This document shows, one piece after another, positions 1-10,376 of a stretch of DNA of 51,747 bases. Each line of letters starts with the position of its first letter. Position 1 is the first letter of the stretch. Source of the DNA: Pelomonas sp. KK5 (GTDB lineage: Bacteria; Pseudomonadota; Gammaproteobacteria; Burkholderiales; Burkholderiaceae_C); NCBI RefSeq assembly GCF_001984095.1, contig NZ_LYVQ01000009.1, positions 1 to 51,747 on the forward strand, in the 5' to 3' direction. A model generated the notes under the pieces. It had not been told where the DNA came from and ran no database searches. It saw only the letters and a list, made by a program, of their open reading frames with translations. The translations under genes and the position numbers were made by a program.

Positions 1-1864
1 TGGTGGTCAGCGTGGCCGAGGTGCCGCTGCCGCTGACCGTGCCCGGACCGCTGACGACGCTCCAGGTCGTGCTGGCCACCGTCAGGGCGCTGGACAGGCC
101 GCTGGTGGCGCTCAGGGCCACCGTCTGGCCGGCGGTCGTTGTGGTCGGCGTGGCAGTCACGGTGACGGTGCCGGTGCCGGCGGAGACGGCCAGAGCCACC
201 GCCTTGGCGGCGTCGAGCATGCCGGCGCCACAGGTGGCGGTGGTGCAGTAGCACTCGTCCTGGGCGACGCTGGTCGGGGCGTGGCAGGCCACGGTGCCGG
301 CGGTGGCGCCGCTGGTGACGAAGGGCCGCGCGGTGCTCTGCAGGATGGCCTTGACCTGGGTCGGGGTCAGGCTTGAATTGGCGGACAGCATCAGCGCCAC
401 GGTGCCGGCGACCAGCGGCGTGGAGAAGCTGGTGCCGACCGAGGCCGAGCTGCCGGTGTAGTCGTTGGTGCTGGGGCCCTGCGTGCCGGTGTTGACCGTG
501 CTGACGATGGGGTACAGGCAGGGCTGGTTGGTGCCCGTGTTGATGCAGTTGCCGCCCGGCGCGGCGATGGCCACTTCGCTACCGATGCTGGAGAAGCCCA
601 CCTTGCTGCCCACATGGCGCAGGCCGGTCACTGCGATCACGCCCGGGCAGTTGCCCGGCAGGCCGACGGCCAGGCCTTCGCTGTTGCCCGCAGCCACGAC
701 GACGACCGCGCCCTTGGCATTGATCTGCGAGATCGCGTCGCGGTACAGGCCGCCCACGCCGGTGGTACCGCAGGTGCCGGTGCCGCCCAGGCTCAGGTTG
801 AGCACCTTGGCCGGCGTCGGATTGGTGGACGGCTGGCCGGTGAAACTGACGCCGGCGGCCCACTTCATGCCGGCGATGATGTCGGAGTCGTAGCCGCCGC
901 ACTTGCCGAGCACCCGCACCGGCAGCACCGGCGAATTCCACGAGACGCCGGCCATGCCCACGCCGTTGTTGCTCAACGCGCCCACCAGGCCGGAGACGCG
1001 GGTGCCGTGCCAGGAGCTGTTGCTGATGTCGGAGCTGGTGCAGCCGCTGCCGAGATTGCCGGCATTGATGTCGGCCTGGCTGACCCAGTCGCCCGGGTCG
1101 CTGGCATCGGCATCGGCGCCGTTGCCGTCGTTGGCGACGGCCACCGAAGCGGTATCGCCGTTCTCGGCGAAGCCGATGAAGTCGTAGCCGGTCAGCAGCT
1201 TGCTGCCGAGGTCCGGATGGTCATAGCGCACGCCGGTGTCGATCACCGCGACGACCACGCTGGACGAACCGGTGGTCACGTCCCAGGCCGCCGGCGCATT
1301 GATGCTCGACACCACGTCCGAATCGCTGCTTGCCACCGTGGCGGTGGGCGCCTTCAGGTACCACTGGTCGATCACGCGGGTCGGGTAGGCGCCGCCGGTG
1401 ACGACCGCATTCGGCGTGGCGCTGCCGAACAGCGTGTCATTGGGCAGCGCGGCGATGCGGCGCCGCTGGTCCACGACGGCCATCTCCACCTCGCCGTCGG
1501 CGGCCAGCTTGGCCGCCAGCGCCGCCGAGCTGATGCCCTGCACGACCACCACCTGCGTGCGCTCGTCCAGGCTGCGGCCGGCGCGGATGCGCGTCGTCCC
1601 GCTGGTGCTGAGGCCGCGCCGCATGCCCAGCGCCGTGGCACGAGTCTGGGCCACGTCGGCCACCTCGCTGCGCGACATGGCGCGGGTCATCGCGCGGGCC
1701 CGCACCGAATCGGCACCCGCCTTGAAGCGCACGATCACGCGGCCCACCTCGTTGCTCGATGCCACCGTCGTCGTATCGGCCGCCGCCGTGGCCGGCAGCA
1801 GGTTCGCACCCGCGGCCAGCAGCGCGGCCAGGCCCAGCGCGATCGTGGAAATGCGTCGTCCCAT
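1..1864 (-). CDS. S8 (subtilisin-like) serine peptidase, secreted; C-terminus off the left edge
   Basis: The frame is open from ATG at 1864 to the window edge, giving 621 residues without a stop. Residues 1-29 form a Sec signal peptide (MGRRIST, a hydrophobic A/L core, then ATAAA). A propeptide of about 130 residues follows. The catalytic triad is visible: Asp in VAVIDTGV (near 1245), His in WHGTRVSG (near 1010) and Ser in GTSFSTPLVAG (near 425). The oxyanion Asn lies in VVAAGNSEG. After the catalytic domain comes a Cys-rich stretch and then an Ig/PKD-like beta domain (near 180-1) that is cut by the edge. The family is known for extracellular proteolysis in beta- and gammaproteobacteria. The gene is monocistronic, with 145 bp separating it from the next gene upstream. 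The family call is secure; the substrate is unknown. Confidence 0.93.
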   Translation of the reverse strand, partial: MGRRISTIALGLAALLAAGANLLPATAAADTTTVASSNEVGRVIVRFKAGADSVRARAMTRAMSRSEVADVAQTRATALGMRRGLSTSGTTRIRAGRSLDERTQVVVVQGISSAALAAKLAADGEVEMAVVDQRRRIAALPNDTLFGSATPNAVVTGGAYPTRVIDQWYLKAPTATVASSDSDVVSSINAPAAWDVTTGSSSVVVAVIDTGVRYDHPDLGSKLLTGYDFIGFAENGDTASVAVANDGNGADADASDPGDWVSQADINAGNLGSGCTSSDISNSSWHGTRVSGLVGALSNNGVGMAGVSWNSPVLPVRVLGKCGGYDSDIIAGMKWAAGVSFTGQPSTNPTPAKVLNLSLGGTGTCGTTGVGGLYRDAISQINAKGAVVVVAAGNSEGLAVGLPGNCPGVIAVTGLRHVGSKVGFSSIGSEVAIAAPGGNCINTGTNQPCLYPIVSTVNTGTQGPSTNDYTGSSASVGTSFSTPLVAGTVALMLSANSSLTPTQVKAILQSTARPFVTSGATAGTVACHAPTSVAQDECYCTTATCGAGMLDAAKAVALAVSAGTGTVTVTATPTTTTAGQTVALSATSGLSSALTVASTTWSVVSGPGTVSGSGTSATLTT

Positions 1865-2009
1865 AACTCTCAACCTCAGCTGTGCGTTGCCGGCCTCGAT
1901 CATCGCCGCGCGTCGCGGCAGTGTAGGTGCCGCTCCTGACCGGAAGAGGTAAAGAATCGGACAAAGAAACGCGCAAATCCGCGCGGATCGCCAACCCGTC
2001 ACGCCCTGT

Positions 2010-2513
2010 TCAGCGCACGAAGCTGCCCTTGCCGCTGTAGTAGCCGTCGAAGTCGTTGTCGGCCACCTTGCCCTGGGCGCTGGAGTCGCTGCGGATGATG
2101 ACGGTCGGGTGGTCGGGGTTCTTCGGGTCGGGCGTGACCTTGACCACCAGGCCGCAATGGCTCTGGTCCGGCTTGACGAAGAAGTCGCCGACCTTGACCT
2201 CGGCCAGCTTCACGGCCTTGCGTCCGCCGACCGCCGTGCTGACGCGAAAAGGGTAGCCCAGCATGCACTGCTCGCCCTTGCCGCCGCGCTTGATGCCCTG
2301 GTCATGGGCCAGCCAGTGCGCGCAGCCGGTGCCCGGGATCGGCTGCCAGCCCTTCTTGCCGCCCTCGTACCAGACCATGCAGCCCTTGGGCTCCACATGC
2401 TTGTCGAGCGCCTTGACCGCGGCGGCGATCTGCTTGTTGCACTGGTCGCAGACCTCGACGCCGTTGACCTTGCCGACGCTGGCAAGGCCCGGATGAACAC
2501 TGCATTTAGCCAT
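2010..2513 (-). CDS. Small Cys/His-rich protein, possible NlpC/CHAP-like cysteine peptidase fold
   Basis: 167 residues. The start at 2513 is preceded by AGGAGGGG, so I prefer it to an in-frame ATG 48 bases upstream. Residues 4-25 look like a zinc knuckle (C-x2-H ... C-x2-C: CSVHPG, then VCDQCN). The second half holds GCAHWLAH and, about 55 residues later, VGDFFVKPDQSHCGLV. This Cys-then-Gly-Asp-then-His order is the usual arrangement in NlpC/P60 and CHAP amidases (inference from pattern only). There is no signal peptide. The start overlaps the end of the lipoprotein gene upstream by 8 bp, so the two are translationally coupled. No firm family recognised; it could equally be a non-enzymatic metal-binding protein. 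Confidence 0.75.
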   Translation of the reverse strand: MAKCSVHPGLASVGKVNGVEVCDQCNKQIAAAVKALDKHVEPKGCMVWYEGGKKGWQPIPGTGCAHWLAHDQGIKRGGKGEQCMLGYPFRVSTAVGGRKAVKLAEVKVGDFFVKPDQSHCGLVVKVTPDPKNPDHPTVIIRSDSSAQGKVADNDFDGYYSGKGSFVR

Positions 2514-2931
2514 GGTGGGGTCCCCTCCTGCGGATCGTGGTGCTGCGTGCGGCGGCGGCATCGATGCGGCCCATCAGCTGCAGCACCGCGGCGCGGACGT
2601 CGGGCCTGTCCTTGTCGGCGTAGAGCGCCTCGGCATCCAGTGGCGTCGCCTGGGCGGGCACGAGGTGGCCGCGCAGCAGCTGGACCAGGTCGCGCCGCGC
2701 CGGCTCGCCGTCGGCCGCCGCGTAACGGGCCTGGCGCAGCTCGGATGCCGGCTTGTCGAGCAGGTCGGTCAGGCCTCGCCGCAGTTCGGCCCGCTGGGCC
2801 TCGTTCTCGACCTGGATCTCGGCGCCCTGAAGGTAGGCCGCCGCCGCGCTGCTGCGCTCGCCGCAGCCGGCCAGCGGCGCGAAGAAGAGCCCGGACACCA
2901 GGCACCACAGGAACACGCGGATCACGACCAT
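2506..2931 (-). CDS. Small lipoprotein, first gene of a two-gene operon
   Basis: 141 residues, starting at ATG 2931 with AGGAGGT six bases upstream. Residues 1-23 are a lipoprotein signal peptide with lipobox LAGC (Cys23). The mature part is alpha-helical and charged, without a family I recognise, and ends in a short basic/His tail (RRRGPHHG). The 3' end overlaps the next gene by 8 bp. A periplasmic lipoprotein coupled to a small Cys/His protein could be a structural partner or a protective partner; neither is shown by the sequence. Confidence 0.72.
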   Translation of the reverse strand: MVVIRVFLWCLVSGLFFAPLAGCGERSSAAAAYLQGAEIQVENEAQRAELRRGLTDLLDKPASELRQARYAAADGEPARRDLVQLLRGHLVPAQATPLDAEALYADKDRPDVRAAVLQLMGRIDAAAARSTTIRRRGPHHG

Positions 2932-3012
2932 GACGACACCTCCTACTGCTGCCGTCCACGATAGGGGCGATGGGTCGCGCCGGCATCCTTCCGCGGAACG
3001 AGAAGGCTGGCA

Positions 3013-3033
3013 GTCAGTTGAAACGGGCCGTTA
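3013..3033 (+). repeat. 21-bp direct repeat, left copy
   Basis: Matches 4461-4481 at 19 of 21 positions. This copy lies in the upstream region of the PEP-CTERM gene at 3165. Its right half forms one arm of a small hairpin (CGGGCC ... GGCCCG, 3024-3041). Confidence 0.55.
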
Positions 3034-3164
3034 CTGGCCCGGGCGCTTATGTCCCGATCGGCCAATTCCACAGTGTTGACGACGACAGTCCGGCCACGCG
3101 GCGCGACCATCCGCCTGCTTGGAAACACAGGGAGGATTCCGTGACTCTCAGGAGGATCCGCAAA

Positions 3165-4469
3165 ATGACTGGTCTCAGGACTCTGATCGCGCTGGCGGCG
3201 GTTGTTGCCGCGGCACCTGCGCATGCCGGCATCGCCTCGGTCGCCGTCTACGTCCAGCAAAACTTCTACCAGGACGCCAACGGCGTCGTGCCATGGAGCC
3301 AGGGCCCGCTGGGCGGCCTGGCTTCCGATATCGGCGGCAATGCCAAGATCACCTTCACGGTGGCCACGGCCACCGCGAACCAGGGCGCGGGCGCGACGAT
3401 GACGCGCCCCGGCAGCAGCACCCCCCTTGCGCTGACGCCCGGCTACGACTGGAACGACGTCAACTACCACTTCGACTACAACGCGCAGGACTACGGCTCG
3501 CTGAACCAGCTGCTCACCGCCTACCCGGGCGGCGCCTACGTCTTCACCGCCCCGGCCGCCGGCAACCCGACCAGCGTGACGCTGAACTTCAACGCCGGGC
3601 TGCTGAAGAACAGCACGATGGCCTCCGCCGTGCCGACCTTGACGAACTACGCCAGCCTGCAGGGCATGAACGCGGCCTCCCCGTTCACCTTCGCGTTCAA
3701 GTCCTTCCAGGGCTTCGGCAGCAGCGTCAACCCGAACGAGGTCGTGCCCTACGCGCAGGTCGGCATCATCGACCTGTCCACGCTGCAGGTGGTCTACCAG
3801 TCGCCCAACATGACCTCGTCCTCCACCAGCTTCACGCTGGGCGCCAACACGCTGCAGTCCGGCACGAACTACGGCTACTACGTCAACTACGACAGCTGGA
3901 CCTGCACCACCGGCCCCTACTGCAGCGGCCACGAGATGGGCAACTACACCTTCGGCACCTTCTCCACCGCGGCGGGACCGGCCGTGCCGCAGACCCTGGT
4001 CGACTTCCAGGGCGGCACGCAGGACGCGCCCGTGGCGCTCCCGCGCGTGATCCAGCAGGTCGGCGCCATCAGCGGCACGATCGGCGGCGCGCCCGACGTG
4101 GACTTCTACAAGTTCGTCTGGAACGGCGGCCACTTCGCCGCCACCGCCACGCTCACCGGCGCCGATGCCACCGCCGAGTTCACCTTCAAGCTGATCGACT
4201 TCGACACCGGCACGGTGATCGGCCGCCTGGCGCTGGACCAGGCCGGCAACAACTTCAACGGCACGCTCGGTGCGGACCTGCCCGCGGGCGTCTACGAGAT
4301 CGGGCTGATCTCCGGCGCCTCGGCCGATCCCGCCTTCACCATCAGCTTCGACACCTCGGCCCAGGCGCCGGTGCCGGAGCCGGCCACCGCGGCGCTGTGG
4401 CTGGCGGGGCTGCTGGCCGTGTTCGGGCACAAAAAAGCCCGCTCGCGCGGGCTTTCGGTGGTCAGCTGA
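3165..4469 (+). CDS. PEP-CTERM sorting domain surface protein
   Basis: 434 residues. ATG 3165 was chosen because AGGAGG lies at 3151-3156 and a clean Sec signal peptide follows directly (MTGLRTLIALAAVVAA ... AHA). The body is Tyr/Asn/Thr-rich and beta-type. It ends with a bacterial pre-peptidase-like segment (VDFYKFVW ... VYEIGLIS), which in other proteins is a secreted beta-sandwich. The C-terminus carries the exosortase signal: VPEPATAA, a hydrophobic stretch, then a basic tail HKKARSRG. Such proteins are exported and processed by an exosortase, which is not in this window. The last 13 codons are encoded by the terminator hairpin of the convergent gap gene. Function unknown beyond surface location. 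Confidence 0.9.
   Translation: MTGLRTLIALAAVVAAAPAHAGIASVAVYVQQNFYQDANGVVPWSQGPLGGLASDIGGNAKITFTVATATANQGAGATMTRPGSSTPLALTPGYDWNDVNYHFDYNAQDYGSLNQLLTAYPGGAYVFTAPAAGNPTSVTLNFNAGLLKNSTMASAVPTLTNYASLQGMNAASPFTFAFKSFQGFGSSVNPNEVVPYAQVGIIDLSTLQVVYQSPNMTSSSTSFTLGANTLQSGTNYGYYVNYDSWTCTTGPYCSGHEMGNYTFGTFSTAAGPAVPQTLVDFQGGTQDAPVALPRVIQQVGAISGTIGGAPDVDFYKFVWNGGHFAATATLTGADATAEFTFKLIDFDTGTVIGRLALDQAGNNFNGTLGADLPAGVYEIGLISGASADPAFTISFDTSAQAPVPEPATAALWLAGLLAVFGHKKARSRGLSVVS
4431..4455 (-). terminator. Rho-independent terminator of gap
   Basis: A 9-bp stem (AAAGCCCGC / GCGGGCTTT) with a TCGC loop. Read on the minus strand it is followed by a run of six T. It sits 31 bp beyond the gap stop codon and inside the coding end of the convergent PEP-CTERM gene. 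Confidence 0.88.
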
Positions 4470-4481
4470 AACTGGCCGTTA
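4461..4481 (+). repeat. 21-bp direct repeat, right copy
   Basis: 19 of 21 bases match 3013-3033. It contains the stop codon of the PEP-CTERM gene (4467-4469), so the two copies bracket that gene and its promoter. Confidence 0.55.
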
Positions 4482-4485
4482 GTGC

Positions 4486-5616
<1,131 letters not shown>

Positions 5617-6621
5617 TCAGAGCTCGATCGTCCCGCACGGCACGGTGATCACCGTCTCGGCCCCCAGCAGCGCCTCGACCTGGTCCTTGCCGAGGTCCAG
5701 GCTCAGCGTGGACAGCCACTCGATGAAGGCCCGGCGCTGCGCCACAGGGGCGCCGACCTCGCGCACGACGTTGCTGTCGGCCGGCTGGTACATGCGCCAC
5801 TTCAGCTTGAAGGGACAGGCCATGCTGCCGAGGTCGAACTTCACCGGCACCTTGTCCGGATCCTTCACGGCGCGCAGGAAGTCCATCAGCCCCATGTCCT
5901 TGAGCACCAGGTCGCGTTCGCGCGCGAAGGACTTGAAGCGGTAGACCTGCTTGTGGACGTAGGGGCCGCTGCCCGGCGTCATGCAGGGCAGGCGGTAGCC
6001 GGCGGCATCGCTCTCCGCGGCGGCCGTGAAGGCGTGCGGCGTGGTGTTGTAGAGCATGCGGATCTTCGGCGCCGCATCGGGCGCCGCGAAGCTCAACTCC
6101 AGCAGCAGCGTGCCGTTGGCCTTCTGCTTGATCAGGCGGCCGGTCTGCATGTCCTCTTGATAGCTGAACGGGGGCGGCGTGCGCAGGCAGTCCCAGACGC
6201 CTGCGCTGGCGCTTGCCGTCATGGCGGCCTGGTCCTCGTCCGCCGACGCGGTGAAGACGATCTCCTGGTCCAGCGCGACCCGTTCGCCGGCGGCCAGGCA
6301 CGGCAGGCGGTAGCCCCGCAGGTAGAGCTCGGCCGCCTCGGCCATCTCGGGAGAGCCGCTCCAGGCCAGCAGCTCGACCCGCGGCGCGCGGTCGGCGCCG
6401 GTGAAGGTCAGGCGGGCCTTCAGGCGGCCACTGTCGCGCAGTTCGCGGGCGCGCTCGGGGTACTTCAGCGGCTCCGCGGGCTTGCGCAGGCAGGCCACCG
6501 CCGCCGGCCGTTCGGGCGGCGCGGCATCCTGCGCGCAGGCCAGGCCGGCCAGCGCCCAGGCACCCAGGCCGACCAGCAGAAATCGCACAAAGCTGCTTCC
6601 CTTCGTCTTCCTCTTCATCAT
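5617..6621 (-). CDS. Secreted protein with two TonB C-terminal-like repeats
   Basis: 334 residues from ATG 6621 (GGGGAG eight bases upstream; the next codon is also ATG). A Sec signal peptide is followed by cleavage near LACAQDA. Residues 45-115 resemble a TonB C-terminal domain (PLKYPERARELRDSGRLKA ... SPEMAEAAELYLRGYRLPC). A second, more divergent copy follows (CLRTPPPFSYQED ... AAESDAAGYRLPCM). Each copy starts and ends with a Cys, which suggests one disulfide per repeat in the periplasm. There is no N-terminal TonB anchor or Pro-rich linker, so it is not a complete energy transducer. The tkt terminator sits just 30 bp upstream, leaving little room for a promoter. Role unknown. Confidence 0.82.
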   Translation of the reverse strand: MMKRKTKGSSFVRFLLVGLGAWALAGLACAQDAAPPERPAAVACLRKPAEPLKYPERARELRDSGRLKARLTFTGADRAPRVELLAWSGSPEMAEAAELYLRGYRLPCLAAGERVALDQEIVFTASADEDQAAMTASASAGVWDCLRTPPPFSYQEDMQTGRLIKQKANGTLLLELSFAAPDAAPKIRMLYNTTPHAFTAAAESDAAGYRLPCMTPGSGPYVHKQVYRFKSFARERDLVLKDMGLMDFLRAVKDPDKVPVKFDLGSMACPFKLKWRMYQPADSNVVREVGAPVAQRRAFIEWLSTLSLDLGKDQVEALLGAETVITVPCGTIEL

Positions 6622-6650
6622 CTTGTAGCTCCCCTGTAATCGTTGACGCC

Positions 6651-6679
6651 AAAACAAAACCGGGGCCCAAGGCCCCGGT
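6651..6679 (-). terminator. Rho-independent terminator of tkt
   Basis: 9-bp GC stem (ACCGGGGCC / GGCCCCGGT) with a three-base loop. On the minus strand it is followed by TTTGTTTT. It lies about 40 bp beyond the tkt stop codon. Confidence 0.85.
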
Positions 6680-6718
6680 CATCGCAGCATCAGGCTGGTC
6701 GCCCAGCCCGGATCCCGA

Positions 6719-8761
6719 TCAACCCTTGCTCTTCTTCGGTGCCTTCAGCCGCGCCACGCCCAGCGCCACCTTGACCGTGTCCACGACGTTCTCCGCCGTG
6801 AAGCCGAAGTGCTTGAACAGTACCGGCGCCGGCGCCGATTCGCCATAGGTGTCGATGCCGACGACGGCGGAGACGCCGTACTTCCACCAGTAGTCGCTGA
6901 CGCCCATTTCCACGGCCACGCGCGGCAGGCCGGCCGGCAGCACGCCCTGCTTGTACTTGGCGTCCTGGCGGTCGAACACGCTGGTCGAGGGCATCGAGAC
7001 CACGCGCACGTGGATGCCTTCGGCGGCCAGCTTCTCCTGCGCGGCCAGGGCCAGCTGCACTTCGGAGCCGGTGGCGATGATCACGCCCTTGGCCTTCTTC
7101 GCGGCCTCGCGCAGCACGTAGCCGCCCTTGCTGATCTCGTCCAGCGCCAGCTTGCCGGCATAGGGCAGGTTCTGCCGGGAGAGCGCCAGCACGCTGGGGC
7201 GCTGGGCGTTGCTCAGCGCCATGGTCCAGGCCACCGCCGTCTCGGCCGTGTCGGCCGGGCGCCACACGTCCAGGCCCGGGATCAGGCGCAGGCTGGAGAC
7301 GTGCTCGATCGACTGGTGGGTCGGGCCGTCTTCGCCCAGGCCGATCGAGTCGTGGGTGAACACATGGATGACACGTTGCTTCATCAGCGCGGCCATGCGG
7401 ATGGCGTTGCGGCTGTAGTCGCTGAAGGTCAGGAAGGTGCCGCCGTAGGGGATGTAGCCGCCGTGCAGGGCGATGCCGTTCATGATCGCGGCCATGCCGA
7501 ACTCGCGCACGCCGTAGTTGATGTGGCGGCCGCCGTTGGGCGTGCCGTCCTCCAGCAGGCGGAAGGCCGTGGCGGCCTTGGTGTTGGTCAGGTTGGAGCC
7601 GGTCAGGTCGGCGCTGCCGCCCAGCATCTCGGGCAGCTTGGCGGTGAAGTGCTCCAGCGCCAGCTGGCTGGCCTTGCGGCTGGCCACGGTCTCGGCCTTG
7701 GTGTGGGCCTCGATGACCGCGTCCACGGCCACCTGCGCGAAGTCCTTCGGCAGCACGCCGGCCATGCGGCGCTGGAACTCGGCAGCCTGCTCGGGGAAGG
7801 CGGCGGCGTAGGCGTCGAAGCGCTGGTCCCACTCGGCTTCGGTGGCGGCGCCGGCGGCCTTGGCGTCCCAGTCGGCGTACACGGCCTCGGGGATCACGAA
7901 GGGCTCGTGGGCCCAGCCCAGCGCCTCGCGGGTCAGCTTGATCTCGTCGTTACCGAGCGCCTCGCCGTGGGCCTTGGCGGTGTTGGCGCGGTTCGGCGAG
8001 CCCTTGCCGATGATGGTCTTGGCGATGACGATGCTGGGCTTGTCGGTGCTGGTCTTGGCCTGGGCGATGGCGGCGTCGACGGCGTCCACGTCATGGCCGT
8101 CGATCGGGCCGATCACGTTCCAGCCGTAGGCGTCGAAGCGCTTGGCGGTGTCGTCGATGAACCAGGGAGCCACTTGGCCGTCGATCGAGATGCCGTTGTC
8201 GTCGTAGACAGCGATCAGCTTGTTCAGCTTCCAGGCGCCGGCCAGCGCGCAGGCCTCGTGGCTGATGCCTTCCATCAGGCAGCCGTCGCCCAGGAAGACG
8301 TAGGTGTGGTGGTCGACGATGGCATGGCCGTCGCGGTTGAATTCCTTGGCCAGCATCTTCTCGGCCAGCGCCAGGCCCACCGCATTGGTGATGCCCTGGC
8401 CCAGCGGGCCGGTGGTGGTCTCGATGCCCGGGGTGATGCCCACTTCCGGATGGCCCGGGGTCTTGCTGTGCAGCTGGCGGAAGGCCTTCAGCTCACCGAT
8501 CGGCAGCTCATAGCCCGTGAGATGCAGCAGCGCGTAGATCAGCATCGAGCCGTGGCCGTTCGAGAGCACGAAGCGGTCGCGGTTGGCCCACTGCGGGTTG
8601 GCCGGGTTGTGGCGCAGGTGGCGGTCCCACAGCGCGACGGCGATGTCGGCCATGCCCATCGGCGCGCCGGGGTGGCCGGAGTTGGCGGCCTGCACGGCGT
8701 CCATGGCCAGGGCGCGGATGGCGTTGGCCATCAGGGTGGGAGAGCTGGAGGTGTCGGACAT
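6719..8761 (-). CDS. tkt: Transketolase
   Basis: 680 residues, typical full length. This thiamine-diphosphate enzyme moves two-carbon units between ketoses and aldoses in the pentose phosphate pathway. Visible signatures are the N-terminal [12 protein letters not shown] (His30), [11 protein letters not shown], the ThDP/Mg motif GDGCLMEG ... DDN, and EDGPTHQ with REFGMAAI in the pyrimidine-binding domain. The start at 8761 (MSDTSSS) is set by homology to the family's usual N-terminus. No Shine-Dalgarno is visible upstream, where the mRNA is pyrimidine-rich. An in-frame ATG farther upstream would overlap the divergent gene at 8940. A terminator follows at 6651-6679. Confidence 0.98.
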   Translation of the reverse strand: MSDTSSSPTLMANAIRALAMDAVQAANSGHPGAPMGMADIAVALWDRHLRHNPANPQWANRDRFVLSNGHGSMLIYALLHLTGYELPIGELKAFRQLHSKTPGHPEVGITPGIETTTGPLGQGITNAVGLALAEKMLAKEFNRDGHAIVDHHTYVFLGDGCLMEGISHEACALAGAWKLNKLIAVYDDNGISIDGQVAPWFIDDTAKRFDAYGWNVIGPIDGHDVDAVDAAIAQAKTSTDKPSIVIAKTIIGKGSPNRANTAKAHGEALGNDEIKLTREALGWAHEPFVIPEAVYADWDAKAAGAATEAEWDQRFDAYAAAFPEQAAEFQRRMAGVLPKDFAQVAVDAVIEAHTKAETVASRKASQLALEHFTAKLPEMLGGSADLTGSNLTNTKAATAFRLLEDGTPNGGRHINYGVREFGMAAIMNGIALHGGYIPYGGTFLTFSDYSRNAIRMAALMKQRVIHVFTHDSIGLGEDGPTHQSIEHVSSLRLIPGLDVWRPADTAETAVAWTMALSNAQRPSVLALSRQNLPYAGKLALDEISKGGYVLREAAKKAKGVIIATGSEVQLALAAQEKLAAEGIHVRVVSMPSTSVFDRQDAKYKQGVLPAGLPRVAVEMGVSDYWWKYGVSAVVGIDTYGESAPAPVLFKHFGFTAENVVDTVKVALGVARLKAPKKSKG

Positions 8762-8939
8762 GGCGGCGGTGGAGGAGGAAGAGGGTGTTGCGGACGAAAC
8801 GGCGGATTTTAGCGGGGCGGCGGAAACCGGAAGAAACCGCCTCGCCGGCCCGTGGCGGACGCCGCTGATGCTCAGGATTAGCACCGACTGGCCGCCCTCT
8901 CTCCGCTTGGGCCAGAATGCCCCGGATGGGAGCGCACCA

Positions 8940-10376
8940 ATGAACACAGCCTTTGCCTTGCTGCTAGCGGCGGCTGTCGTGCTGCTCGCAGCCGCCTGGC
9001 GCCGCGTCATCACCGCGCGCCGCGAGCTGGCTCAGGCCCATGCCAACCTCGAATCCGCCCGCGCCGACGCCGAGCAGCAGCACCGCCTGCTGGAGAACGC
9101 GATCGACGCGCTGCAGGTCGGCGTCGAGATCTACGACGCCGAGGACCGCCTGGTGCTGGCCAACCGGCGCGTGCGCGACTGGTTCCCGGCCCAGCATTTC
9201 GACGGCCCCGACCGCTTCGCCGAGCTGCTCGAAACCAGTCGCCGCAACGGCACGCTGCCGTTGGAAGCGCAGGCCGATCCCGACACCTGGATGCAGGAGC
9301 GCCTGGCCCAGCGCGGCAAGCTGGAGCGCCCGCTGCTGCAGCAGTGGGCCGACGGCCGCGCCACGCTGCTGCACGAGCGCCGCACCCCCGAAGGCCATCT
9401 CGTCTGCACCCGGCAGGACGTGTCCGAGCTGATCGCCAAGGAGCGCGCGCTGCAGAGCAGCCAGGCGCAGTTGCAGGCCATCATCGGCACCGCCGGCGTG
9501 GCGATCCTCACGCTGGACGAGGCCGGCCTGATCGCCAGCGCCAACGCGGCCACCGAGCGCATGCTCGGCTACGCGCCCGAGGAGCTGCTGGGCCGCGACG
9601 TCGGCCTGCTGATGGACGAGGCCACCCGCGCGCTGCTGCGCGCCGACATGCAGGCCTGGCTGGAAGCCGGTGACCGCGAGCTGCTGGGCCGCCAGCGCGA
9701 GCTGGGTGTGCTGCACCAGGGCGGCCGCGAGCTGACGGTGCAACTGGCCCTCGCCGAGGTGCGCAACAACGGCGTGCGCGTCTTCGTCGCGGTGCTGACC
9801 GACATCACCGAGCGCAAGCGCTTCGAGGTCGACCTGCAGCATGCCAACGAGCAGCTGCTGCGCCTGTCCACCACCGACGCGCTGACCGAGCTGGCCAACC
9901 GCCGCCTGCTGATGAACCGGCTGGAGGACGAATGGCGTCGCGCGCTGCGCTCCAGCGAGCCGCTGGCGCTGCTGCTGATCGACGTGGACTTCTTCAAGCT
10001 CTACAACGACCACTACGGGCACCCGGCCGGCGACGCCTGCCTGCAGAAGGTGGCCGAGGTGCTGCGCCAGAGCGCCAACCGGCCCAGCGACCTGGCCGCC
10101 CGCTACGGCGGCGAGGAGTTCGTGCTGCTGCTGCCGCACACCGACGCCGGCGGCGCGATGGCGGTGGCCACACGGGTGCAGCAGCTGCTGCGCGAGGCCG
10201 CAATCCAGCACGAGCTGTCGCCGCAAGGGCCCGACGTGACGCTGAGCATGGGCCTGGTGAGCGGGCAGGCGAACAGCCTCGGCTCGGCGGCGAGCTGGCT
10301 CGCCCAGGCCGACCTGGCGCTCTACCAGGCCAAGTCGCACGGCCGCAACCGCATCGTGCAGGCCCCGACGTTTTGA
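8940..10376 (+). CDS. Diguanylate cyclase with two PAS-like domains
   Basis: 478 residues. ATG 8940 has GGGAG eight bases upstream. Residues 2-19 are one membrane anchor, followed by a short coiled coil (about 27-50). Two PAS-type sensor domains occupy about 50-160 and 170-295 (the second ends with [12 protein letters not shown]). The GGDEF domain covers about 312-470, with the active motif GGEEF at 390-394. RPSD at 381-384, five residues before it, is a product-inhibition I-site. The protein should make cyclic di-GMP at the inner membrane in response to an unknown cue. Its stop codon overlaps the start of the next gene. Confidence 0.95.
   Translation: MNTAFALLLAAAVVLLAAAWRRVITARRELAQAHANLESARADAEQQHRLLENAIDALQVGVEIYDAEDRLVLANRRVRDWFPAQHFDGPDRFAELLETSRRNGTLPLEAQADPDTWMQERLAQRGKLERPLLQQWADGRATLLHERRTPEGHLVCTRQDVSELIAKERALQSSQAQLQAIIGTAGVAILTLDEAGLIASANAATERMLGYAPEELLGRDVGLLMDEATRALLRADMQAWLEAGDRELLGRQRELGVLHQGGRELTVQLALAEVRNNGVRVFVAVLTDITERKRFEVDLQHANEQLLRLSTTDALTELANRRLLMNRLEDEWRRALRSSEPLALLLIDVDFFKLYNDHYGHPAGDACLQKVAEVLRQSANRPSDLAARYGGEEFVLLLPHTDAGGAMAVATRVQQLLREAAIQHELSPQGPDVTLSMGLVSGQANSLGSAASWLAQADLALYQAKSHGRNRIVQAPTF

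Noticed and set aside
3024..3060. Possible sigma-54 promoter (TGGCCCGGGCGC) before the PEP-CTERM gene
   Set aside because: The GG and GC elements are not at the required 10-base spacing.
6809..8812. Long open frame on the plus strand opposite transketolase
   Set aside because: It is an antisense shadow produced by high GC content and codon bias. Its Val/Gly/Arg-rich sequence has no recognisable domain, while the opposite strand encodes full-length transketolase.
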